From positions 260,510,231 to 260,574,230 of the forward strand of contig CM060912.1 of the NCBI GenBank assembly GCA_030737875.1: a stretch of 64,000 bases of DNA, given 5' to 3'. The notes beneath the pieces were generated by a model. That model saw only the letters and a list, made by a program, of their open reading frames with translations. It was not told where the DNA came from and ran no database searches. This stretch comes from Allium sativum. Taxonomy: Eukaryota > Streptophyta > Magnoliopsida > Asparagales > Amaryllidaceae. The translations under genes and the position numbers were made by a program. Each line of letters starts with the position of its first letter. Position 1 is the first letter of the stretch. Positions 47,004 to 57,115 of this stretch are shown here, in pieces.

Positions 47004-50000
47004 TGTAACACCCCACGCCCGCTATGGTCACTCACTAAGGGAATGCAATAGCATCGGTGGAGTATTTTAGTGAATATAGAACAGAAAAATTACAACAAGA
47101 CAGATATAAATAGTACTTGAAATTTTAAAACATCATCTCATAACAGCGGAAATAAACATGTCTGGTTACATCATAAAACCACGATAAAAGTTAAGTACAA
47201 TATCCATCAAAATAAAGAAGTACATAATCCCACTCTTTCATACAATAGCCAGAACAAAAGAAAAGATAACTGGATAACGGGAGCTTTACATCTACCCAAG
47301 CTCCTAAAGACTGGAACAGCAATCCGATCAAGCTCTACTACCGCTAGGATCCACCGTAGGACCTGATGGTTGGGAAAAAGATAAAAACAAAGGGGTCAGA
47401 CATAAGTCTGAGTGAGCCCTATAAATTTAACAATAAAATCATTAAAGTAACCAGAGAAGACATAAACTTGACCTACGGTAATATCTGGGGATGAATGGCT
47501 ACACTAAGCAGCTTGGTAGACTTAGGATAAACTAAGATAACCGTAAGGACGCATCTACCCACCCAAGGATAATTACTAACTGCATCACACCAGTCATTCC
47601 TACTTAAAGGTTGATCCCTTCCAAGGACTTAGAAAATTTCCCCAGTAGTTTCCTGTACCCCTAGCCCACTACATAGTTGCCGTCTGCCCCTATCTCCACT
47701 AGGTGTACTCAGTAATTCTTACCCAGTAGTTTCGTGTACCCCTACATAGGTGCCGTCTGCCCCTATCTTTATTAGGTGTACCCACTACTCCCCATCGATC
47801 GGCTCCCTACCGTAGATACCCGTGCTGGTCCCACAGTGGGTTGTATCACTCCCCTAAAGTGGCTACCCGATACTATCAACGGTGCACGGCTTTATATCTA
47901 CACGATGCAACAACGACTTATCTACCAGCCCGGGCCCACACACGCATATGAAACCCGTTGGACTTGCGTTGCCACCGCTAACCCGTTTTGGCCTCTTATA
48001 ATCAAGCCCAATATGCGTGTCCCGTCACTCGACATGGGTCGAGCCCACAAAGATACGTTTGGGATATTTGTTGAAATGGGCCCCCCCACAAGCTACCCAC
48101 CTAAGCTTGTCATATATCTAGTGTATCCCACTTAACCCTTTAATCATGTTTAATTACATGTTTGCACTTGGTTAAGTATTCTAATCGTATTTTCTATTGC
48201 CACCCAAGGCAACCCACTAGATTCCACATGCCACCCAAGGCAACCACAAAAATTCCACATGCCACCGAAGGCACCCACTTAACCCCTCATGTCCCACTAC
48301 ATGCTAATATGGTTAAGTGTTTCTTAATTAATTAAGACCGTGATCTCCCATAAAGACCTCCCACATTAGACTGGCTGTTATGACCGCCTGGTTAAGCCGG
48401 TAGAGTCCGGGCAGTCTTACGTCATAACAGAGCCTAACCTCGTGTCTTTACTTTAATCACGTATTTAATTTATGGCTAAGACCTCTCACATTGGGCTGAC
48501 ATTTGTAGCAACTGGTTAAGCCGGTCGGGTCCGGGCAGTTTTACACTACAAATGAGTCCAACCTCGTGTCTTAGTCGATTAATTACACCTAATTAATCAC
48601 CCCCAGATTAATTATCCCTAATTAATATCAAGTTTTCCATAACATGGGTAGACCTAACTCAATAGGTAAATTCCGACGGGGTAGACCTAACTCAATAGGT
48701 AAATTCCCACTTATGGTAATTTATTTTTATGGTATGCTTAATCATACCCAATCATACTTTTATTAACATATTCACCAACCCCATCGTTCCCCACGTAAAT
48801 CGTTCTTATTTCATGACATAAATAAGGGGAAGATCATCACAAATATCATGGGTTTAGCATACAACTTTGTCATGGGTTAAGAGGATGTCAACTTGCATAT
48901 ATGAGCATATATTAACCCAACTACATATAACCCAAACTTGCATATTATCATACACATGATTTGCATAACATGTTGCATATGAGCTTGCATATTATCATAC
49001 ACATATCTTGCATAACTTGTTGAACTTGCATATAGGCATTCTCATAACTTGCATAACATGTTAAACATGCATTTAAGCATACACATAACTTGCATAAGCA
49101 TTCACATACTTGCATAAGCATCCACATACTTGCATAAGCATTCACATACTTGCATAAACATGCATAACTTGCATATCACATAAATCTTGCATTTAAACAT
49201 ATACATGACTTACATAAGCATCCATATACTTGCATAAGCATGCATAACTTGCATATCACATAAATCTTGCATTTAAACATATACTTAACTTGCATAAGCA
49301 TCCATATACTTGCATAAGCATGCATAACTTGCATATCACATTAAACTTGCATTTAAACATATACTTAACTTGCATAACTCACTTTGTTAAACATGCATAA
49401 TTCCACTCATTAAATATGCATAAACCCACTTGTTAATCATGCATAAACCAACTTGTTAAGCATGCATAAATCAACTTATTAAGCATGCATAAACCAACTT
49501 ATCAAACGTGCATAAACATAGAACAACATAGAGTAACATATCATTATAAATGATTCAAACTCACTAATCCGCATTTAAGACCATAAGTCTCATTACACCC
49601 AATCTACTTACTTTAACAATTGATGTTAAAGTGATAGAAACTCACCAAAACCAAGATTAAAACTTATGAAGGGGAATTAGTTGCTAAATATGAAGAAGCC
49701 AATGATTAGAGATTGATTAGAGAGGGATTAGCTTGCAACTTCCTTCTTAAATTAGTGGAGGCTCCTTCTAGGATTTAATTTGGCGGCATGAGGCCATCAT
49801 TTCTATTTTTAGTATGGATTAGGGTAGGTTTAGGGTGTATTTATAGATTAGGAGAGTGTTTTAGGCCCTTAGATTAGCCCTAGATTAGATTAGGTCCATT
49901 AGATTTAGGAAATCTCTAGAACCAGCCCTCCAAGCCAGCCTAGAACCCAACCTGGTGCACCCAGGTTCACTGGACGGCGCGCCCCTGTCGACAGGCAAGT

Positions 50001-50330
50001 CGACAGGCAAGTCGACACCCCTGTCCACAGGCCTGTCGACAGCCCTGTCGACATGGGTAGGGCGGGAAGCTTCCCGCCTGACCCCGCTTTTCCATTCCAA
50101 AATCTGAAATTTAAATTTTTAAATCTATTTTTAGTTTTGAATTTTCTGCAAACTTCATCGGGCCATAACTAGGCCATACGGACTCCGATTTTCGAAAACT
50201 CGGACTCTATTTTGCGTATTTTTCCGAGACGAACGCAATGACGCAGCCCGTTTCCCCCAATTCCCACGTCTGAGATTATTTATTCTGTAATTAGTGAATT
50301 TTAGCATTAACTAAAATTCGGGGTGTTACA
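47004..50330 (-). repeat. 5' LTR of the Tekay element (right copy)
   Basis: 3327 bp. It is 12 bp longer than the other copy because one AAGTCGACAGGC unit is duplicated near 49998-50009. Minus-strand TATA box near 49838-49845. Confidence 0.95.
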
Positions 50331-50335
50331 AGAGT

Positions 50336-51716
50336 ACTCTTCTTCGTCAGAGGGATCGCCAAGACCTCAGCGGCGACCGTATGAGAGACCCGAAATCATA
50401 CAGCAACTCCGATTTGGAACCTTGCCATCACGGGAAGAAGAGGCACTTGACGTAGGGCCTTCGAACCGCAATTTGAATAATTGTGCCGTAGCTCCCAGAG
50501 CTCGAGTTATAGACGATCCTGCTGAAAATAGGCCGCCTCAGCCCCTTCGCCGCACTGATGCTTATGGTAACAGAGGGCAACGAAGCCCTAACCGAGCTCC
50601 AGATTTCGCCCCTGTCCCTATAAGAGAAGTTGAGGAGTTCGACAGAGCAAGGAGTGCAGATCCCGAGCCCTCGCCGACTAGAGCTAGTGTTGCAGCAATG
50701 GTCAGTCAACTTCTAGCAGGTAGTCGTGGACAGAGGAATGAAGATTGGGGGATTGACCGCAGTCACACCCCTTTTACTGATGACATTTTAGATGTAACCT
50801 TCCCGAGGCGCTTCAATATTCCTTAGATGAATCGCTACGCGGGTAGATCTGATTCGATTCAACATTTGATGAGATACTCCTGGTCAATGACCGCGGCCGC
50901 AGCATCCGACGCTGTAAAGTGCAAAGCGTTCCCTATATTCCTAGAGGATATGGCGTTATCATGGTTAACTCGCATACCAGCAAGATAAATTTCCAGTTTT
51001 AGGGAGTTGAGTGAAAGGTTTGTGGAGCATTTCCGCATTTACGCACAGAGGACGAAGAGTGTGATTGACCTGTTCCTTGTCAAACAATGACCAGGCGAGA
51101 GCTTGAGGGTATATCTGGATCGTTTCAACCTAGCCGCCACTGAAGTCAAGGATCCGCATGAGCCAACTGTTGTGGCAGCCCTGATCGATGGGGTAGATAA
51201 AGATACTGAATTTGGGAGATACCTAGCTGGCAAACCACCTCCCACTAGAGAATTGTTTTACGAAAAGGCTAACGTACGCTTACGTCAGGGGGAGGTATAT
51301 GCTAACCGGAAGGTGAAAGTGGCAGATAGGGAGGACATCCAGAGCAATGTGGCCATTAAGCAGACAGGGGACAGCTCGGGAAAGGTCGAAGTTAATGTCG
51401 GAAACCGAAACCAGGGGGTCGCCAGTCAGGAAACAACGGTAATAACAGCAATGGCAACAATCGGAAGAGGAATCAATGGAACGACTCCCAGAGAAGGACT
51501 CATCCCAGGGCTTTCGAGAATTACACGCCGATAAATGACACGTTGGAAAACATCTTTGAAGATTCGTTCAATGTTCTCCAACATAAAAGACCTCCTCCAA
51601 GGGAGTCGACGGAGAAAGAGCGTGAGACGGGGAAGTTTTGTCTTTTCCACCAGATTCACGGCCACACTACAAATGAATGCCGTCACCTGAGAGACGTAAT
51701 CGAAAGGCTGCTCTGA
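50336..51716 (+). pseudogene. gag: Tat gag, C-terminal piece with zinc knuckle
   Basis: Continues the N-terminal piece in frame (YSSSSEGSPRPQRRPYERPE). The capsid core shows FLEDMALSWLTRIPA, SERFVEHFRIYAQRTKSVID and LRVYLDRFNLAATEVKDP, typical retrotransposon-gag signatures. TAG (50824-50826), TAA (50986-50988) and TGA (51088-51090) interrupt one frame; the frame changes near 51400-51530. The end has the Tat-type knuckle GKFCLFHQIHGHTTNECRHL near 51638-51697 and a TGA at 51714-51716 in ERLL*EGKLDEY, beyond which the same frame enters the protease. TAG and both TGA fit C-to-T at CAG or CGA. Confidence 0.88.
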
Positions 51717-52526
51717 GAAGGGAAATTAGATGAGTACAGGGTGACTCCTAGAGACAGGGGGCAAGCCGTACAGGCCCCAAATCAAAACCAGAACCAACCT
51801 GCTACCAGGCCGACTGCTCAGCAGAAGGGAAAGAACCTTGTTATCAATACCATAATCGGAGGGCTTTACCTTGCCGGGCATAGTAATAAGGCGATGGATC
51901 AATATGTCAACGCCGCTAAGCAGCACCTCGAAGTAGGAGAATGTAGCGATCTTGAGAGCAATGTCCCGATAAAGAAACAAAAGATGATGTCAGATGATGT
52001 CGTTTTTCGCGAACGAGAGAGTATTGAAGTCCATGCTCCGACCGAGGATCCATTTGTCATTACAGTTCCTGTTGGCCCGTCCACTGTTCATAAAGTATTG
52101 GTGGATAACGGGAGTTCGGTCAACATTCTATTCAAGAAGGCGTTCGATCAGATGAATCTGAAGCCATGTGAAGGATGGATCCGTGGATTTAACGGAGCTT
52201 CAACCGCTCCAATGGGATATGTAGAGCTACCAGTAACACTTGGGGAAGGAGAGCGCCAGAGAGTGAGAATTCTTCCCTTCGTGGTTTTGGGTATTGATTC
52301 GCCCTATAATGCCTTCTTGGGTCGACCGGCCCTAGCAAAGTTCAGAGCTTGTATAGCCCCATGGTGCCTGTTATTGAAGTTTCCTACAGAGGCTGGTGTT
52401 GGCATAGTCAGAGGAGATCAAGTTGCCGCACGAGCATGTTACATCGCAGAGCTTAAACTGCTCCGTAACGGAGGAGACATAGAAACCAAGGACGCCGCTC
52501 CCCCTGCAAGGGAGGCGACGTCGTAG
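51717..52526 (+). pseudogene. Tat aspartic protease region
   Basis: Retroviral-type aspartic protease that would cleave the polyprotein; it works as a dimer with one DxG motif per chain. The active-site motif is KVLVDNGSSVNILF (near 52095-52140), the plant Tat version of D-S/N-G. VLGIDSPYNAFLGRPALAKF (near 52285-52345) is the second conserved block. The linker starts KNLVINTIIGGLYLAG. A TAG at 52524-52526 (TS*QLKKITMGES) separates it from RT in the same frame, probably from CAG. The domain itself is uninterrupted. Confidence 0.88.
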
Positions 52527-53564
52527 CAATTAAAGAAAATAACCATGGGAGAGTCGCCCAGAGATCTGCCCGAGGACATTGATCCCAGAGAGGACGAAGA
52601 GCCTGGGGGCAGAATGGCGACTCCCAACGAAACAACTGTGGATGTACCGATTGATGATAGCGACCCAGAGAAGGTCCTGAAGATTGGATCCCAGTTGAAC
52701 CCAGCTTTAGCTAGGGAGTTGACAGACTTCCTGAAAGATAACTTGGATGTATTTGCTTGGACCCATGCAGACATGTGTGGGATATCTCCATCGATTATGA
52801 GCCATTCATTGAGCATTAACCCGAAGCATCCTCCGGTAAAACAGAAGAGGCGAATGTTGGACCCAGAGAGGTCCGCAGCCTTAAAAGAAGAAGTTGGAAA
52901 GTTAAGAAGCAATGGATTCATCAGAGACTCAACCTATCCGGATTGGATTTCGAATCCAGTTTTGGTGAAGAAGTCAAATGGGAAATGGCGCACTTGTATC
53001 GACTTCTCGGATTTGAATAAAGCCTGCCCGAAAGATAGTTTTCCATTACCCCGAATCGATCAACTTGTGGATTCCACTGCAGGACACGAGCTTCTTTCCT
53101 TTATGGATGCTTATTCAGGATATAACCAGATCTCTATGCATGTTCCAGATCAAGAACACACCAGCTTCATTACGAATCTGGGGTTGTACTGCTACATGGT
53201 GATGCCGTTTGGTTTGAAAAACGCAGGCGCTACGTATCAACGGTTAGTGAACAGGATGTTCTATAACCAGATTCGGAAAACGATGGAGGTATACGTCGAT
53301 GATATGCTGGTCAATTCCAGACAATCATCCAATCACACTACAGATTTGGCAGAGATGTTTGGCATTCTTCGAAAGTACGGAATGAAACTCAACCCAACGA
53401 AATGTTCATTCGGGGTTGCCTCCGGGAAATTCTTAGGATTCATTGTCAGTTCGCGTGGAATAGAGATTAATCCAGACCAGATTGCAGCAATCAGAGGCAT
53501 TCAGGAGCCTAGACAAATCAAAGACGTACAAAGCCTTGCAGGGAAAGTGGCGGCATTAAGCTGA
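52527..53564 (+). pseudogene. Tat reverse transcriptase
   Basis: Copies the element RNA into DNA. Motifs in order: GNGKWRTCIDF-type NGKWRTCIDFSDLNKACPKD, PLPRIDQLVDSTAGHELLSF with MDAYSGYNQI (first catalytic Asp), FGLKNAGATYQRLVNRMF, and catalytic MEVYVDDMLVNSR near 53285-53323, intact YVDD. NPTKCSFGVASGKFLGF follows. The frame is open from 52527 to a TGA at 53562-53564 (AALS*FISRATDK), a position where Arg (CGA) is expected. All catalytic residues of RT are present, so the damage is limited to flanking stops. Confidence 0.93.
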
Positions 53565-54520
53565 TTCATCTCCAGAGCTACAGACAAGTGCATTCCGTTC
53601 TTTGAATTGATAAAGCGAGGAAAACGCCACTTTAAATGGACTCCTGATTGCATAGAGACATTTCAGAACCTTCTTAATCACCTGGAAAGACCTCCGATAC
53701 TGTCTAAGCCGGTCGATCACGAGGACTTATTCGTGTACTTAGCAGTGTCTTCCCACGCGATCAGCTCAGCATTGGTCAGAGAAGAAGATAAGGTTCAAAG
53801 ACCAGTGTATTACGTGAGCAAGAAGTTGGCAGCGGCAGAGTGCAATTATCCAAGGATAGAAAAGTTAGCATACAGTTTGCTGATTGCCTCCAGAAAGCTT
53901 CGGCATTATTTCCAGGCTCACCCTATCACAGTGTACACAGATCATCCGCTTAAGCAAGTTCTACAAAGACCAGAAGCATCTGGAAGACTACTTAAGTGGA
54001 ATATCGAGCTGAGCCAATTCGATTTAAACTTTCAGCCCCGGCGATCGATACAGGGTCAAGTACTGGCAGATTTCATTGCAGAATTTACTGTCCCGGAGGA
54101 TGACACAGTGGATGAAGATGCTGACCAACCAAAGTTACTTCTCGATCCTAGCGCATGGAAATTGTACACTGATGGCGCTAGGAATGACAAACGATCAGGT
54201 GCTGGAGTAGTGCTTGAAACTCCCGAGAAGCGACTTATATCATATGCTATCCGGATGGAATTTCACGCCACTAACAACGACTCTGAGTACGAAGCACTGA
54301 TAGCTGGGCTAAGAATTGCAAAGGAGCTAGAGATCACAAAGTTGGACATATTCTGCGATTCTAAGCTGGTTGTAAACCAGGTCACTGGAACGTTCCAAGC
54401 AAAGAGCCCAAGGTTGATTCTGTATTTGAAGAAGGTGAAGGAGTTGTTGAATGGCTTTAGTCACCATAGTATATCTCACATCCCGCGGTCGGAGAACCAA
54501 CAGGCGGATAAGTTGGCAAA
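53565..54520 (+). pseudogene. Tat dual RNase H (ancestral gypsy-type plus extra domain)
   Basis: The first domain (53607-54110) is the degenerate gypsy RNase H linked to RT: LFVYLAVSSHAISSALV, RPVYYVSKKL and TVYTDHPLKQVL. The second (about 54150-54515) is a complete extra RNase H with WKLYTDGARNDKRSGAG (Asp), NNDSEYEALIAGL (Glu), IFCDSKLVVNQV (Asp) and ENQQADKLAK (Asp). The dual arrangement is characteristic of Tat elements. It ends where one A is missing from the run at 54518-54521, shifting the frame into integrase. The second domain appears catalytically complete in sequence. Confidence 0.92.
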
Positions 54521-55861
54521 ATGGCTAGTTCCGACGATCCTGAAGAGACCGGACTAGCCCCGATTGAAGTACTACAGTCCCCTAGTATAGATCAGATGGA
54601 AGTTGATCCAGTACTAGAGGCTGAGGCAGAAAGGGAGTCATGGATGACCCCTCTAAAGAATTTCTTGATGGATGGTACCCTTCCGACGAAGAAGGGCGAG
54701 AGGCGGAAAGTGATTCGTAAAGCTTCCCGCTATGTTCTGCAAGGAGGAATCCTGTACAGGCAGGGATTTTCGATGCCTCTTCTCCGGTGTATAGCCCATG
54801 ACAACATCGACCGTGTGCTGCAGGAAGTACATGAGGGAGAATGTGGCGACCACGCTGGAGGACAGACGCTGGAGAAGAAGGTGTTGCGGTATGGCTATTT
54901 CTGGCCTACCATAAACAAAGATGCGGCGAAGTACGCACGACGTTGTGACGCTTGTCAAAGATTCTCAAAGATTCCCAGGGCACCTCCTGGTCAGTTAAAG
55001 ACAATGACAAGTCCGTGGCCTTTCGCTATGTGGGGAATTGATATCATAGGAACTCTCCCTCTAGCAAAGGGCGGAGCAAAGTATTCCATTGTGGTTGTGG
55101 ACTACTTTACAAAATGGGTTGAGGTCGAAGTCTTAACTACCATCACGACCAAGCGAGTGATCAACTTCGTCGTTAGAAACATTATTTGCCGGTTCGGGAT
55201 TCCGAAGATCATGATAACTGACAATGGAACCCAGTTCGATAGCGGCGAATTCAGGAACTTCTGTCAAAAATACCACATCGAGAAACGGTATACCTCTGTG
55301 GCGCATCCGCAGTCGAACGGACAGGTCGAAGCGGCGAATAAAGTGATTAAGTCCATTCTGAAGAGAAGATTGAAACGGGCCAAAGCCATGTGGGTTGATG
55401 AACTGCCATTGGCATTGTGGGCCTACAGGACAACGTACAAATCAGCGACTGGCCATACCCCCTTTTCCCTTGCTTTTGGAGCAGAGGCAGTCATCCCGGT
55501 TGAGCTAAAAGTCCCTTCTCACCGAGTGACTTATTATGATCCAATGACTAATAACGAATTGCTCCTTGAATCTCTTGATATGATAGAGGAGAAGAGGGAC
55601 GAGGCAGACCTGCGCGCCCTGAGACATAAGCAACAGGTCGCTCGATACTACAACAAAAAGGTTCGAGCCCGAACTTTTGAACCCGGAGACTTGGTTCTGA
55701 AGCGTGTCTTTCCACCCCCAACTCATATGGGCGCGAAGTGGGAAGGACTGTACTCAATCCTGCGCAAGCTTGATAATGGAACCTTCAAGCTAGCCGCCGT
55801 AAATGGAGAAGAAATCCCCAGAGTGTGGAATGCCCAACATTTACGGCCTTATCTGGCGTAA
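54521..55861 (+). pseudogene. Tat integrase
   Basis: Joins the DNA copy into the genome. It is one open frame of 446 codons, but shifted by one base relative to RNase H, so it cannot be made as part of the polyprotein. The HHCC zinc domain has HEGECGDHAGG and CDACQRFSK (near 54830-54960). The catalytic triad is in MWGIDIIGTLP, MITDNGTQFDS and QSNGQVEAANK. The C-terminal part has PGDLVLKRVFPPPT and WNAQHLRPYLA. No chromodomain follows. The ATG at 54521 lies at the frameshift and is unlikely to be a natural start. The domain itself has no visible defect. Confidence 0.93.
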
Positions 55862-55952
55862 AAATGTCAGTTCTATTCTTTTGCCTCATAAGGACCATGT
55901 ACAAGGCATGACTTGCCTAGAAAAGTCTAATATTTTGAGCAAAAGATTATAA

Positions 55953-55985
55953 AGTGGACGTAGGTCACAATTCGACCGAACCACT
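55953..55985 (+). promoter_or_regulatory. Internal copy of the LTR hairpin after integrase
   Basis: AGTGG (55953-55957) pairs with CCACT (55981-55985); inner GGTC pairs with GACC. It is followed by ATAAAAATATTGCGTG and TTTACTTTTATTGC, like the LTR copies after their hairpin. It lies 92 bp after the integrase stop, so it may shape the end of the pol transcript. Confidence 0.6.
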
Positions 55986-56223
55986 ATAAAAATATTGCGT
56001 GTTGTTTACTTTTATTGCATTATTATTATTCATCTGCTTTTTTCTAGGTGCCCTCCATCAGAATAGAGAACAACCAACAACCAGAACTCTGGAGGTGTAA
56101 CAAAGTGAGTCTCACCGGTGAATTGCATTCAAACTCTCCGGAGCCGAGAGAGAGTATAACAGACGCGAAGACAGCGTCCACAGGTCACGACAGTGTACCA
56201 TGATGGGAACCGCCTTGGCATAA

Positions 56224-56700
56224 CTCTAACCTCGGCGACTGCCAGAAGAGTATAAAAGTGTCTCCGATTGAGCGCTGAGAAAGAGCTCCTACCCCGCTGA
56301 AGGATCGGGGAGCGATGGAATTGCTGAGCTCGAACTCTAACCTCGGCGACTGCCAGGAGAGTATAAAAGCGTCTCCGATTGAGCGCTGAGAAAGAGCTCC
56401 TACCCCGCTGAAGGATCGGGGAGCGATGGAACTGCTGAGCTCGAACTATAACCTCGGCGACTGCCAGGAGAGTATAAAAGCGTCCCCGATTGAGCACTGA
56501 GAAAGAGCTCCTACCCCGCTGAAGGATCGGGGAGCTATGGAACTGCCGAGCTCGAACTCTAACCTCGGCGACTGCCAGGACAGTATAAAAGCATCTCCGA
56601 TTGAGCGCTGAGAAAGAGTTTCTGCCCCGCTGAAGGATCGGGGAGCAGATCATGATACGAGTTTGAACTCTAACCGCTGATGGATCGGGAGAGTATAGAG
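56224..56700. repeat. 111-bp tandem array, four copies plus a partial
   Basis: CCTCGGCGACTGCCAG begins at 56230, 56341, 56452 and 56563, an exact 111-bp period. Each unit has GTATAAAAGCGTC, TTGAGCGCTGAGAAAGAG and a CCCCGCTGAAGGATCGGGG hairpin. A shortened fifth copy follows near 56670. Because 111 is a multiple of three, the minus strand is open for 223 codons with a 37-residue repeat; I do not treat this as a gene. Confidence 0.92.
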
Positions 56701-57115
56701 GCGCCAGAGATTTGGCACCGCAAAAACTTATTTTCCTGCAAAGGAATCCAAGTACCCCATATTCAGAGATAGGGGGCAACGTGCATATAACTCTAATCAA
56801 TCTTTTATACGCCCTGGTTAGGCATTACATTAACGATTGATTGGGGGCAACACGCTTACATGACAAATTTTTTGATTGTTTAACTTTTTTCCTGTTACTT
56901 AAGTGATTCGCAGTTATAGTCAGATGATTAATGACGAAGCGTGAAAAGTTTATTGAATGCAGGTACACAATGATGCAAAAGAACTAAACTTTCATTCATA
57001 AAACTGCAAGGTTACAAAATAAAAAGCAAGCTAACAAAAGTGAGGGCCATTCTTACAACTACATATCCTGGCCAAAAGGAATCCTAAAAGCAAAATATGG
57101 ACGAGCAACTTCATC

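Larger units (their letters stand above)
38548..50330 (-). mobile_element. Complete Tekay-type chromovirus nested in Tat gag
   Basis: LTRs of 3315 bp (38548-41862) and 3327 bp (47004-50330) start TGTAACACCCC and end TGTTACA, with TSD AGAGT (38543-38547, 50331-50335). The primer site (TGGTATTAGAGC on the minus strand, near 46990-47002) and the polypurine tract (AAGGAGGGGAGAA, 41863-41875) set the minus orientation. The order is gag with two zinc knuckles, protease, RT, RNase H, integrase and chromodomain. Long LTRs and the chromodomain fit the Tekay lineage. By eye the LTRs differ by only about two dozen substitutions and one 12-bp repeat unit. One frameshift and one stop break gag-pol. Confidence 0.95.

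Noticed and set aside
56129..56800. 223-codon minus-strand frame with a 37-residue repeat
   Set aside because: Produced by the 111-bp tandem array whose length is a multiple of three; no start context or domain. Array itself is reported.
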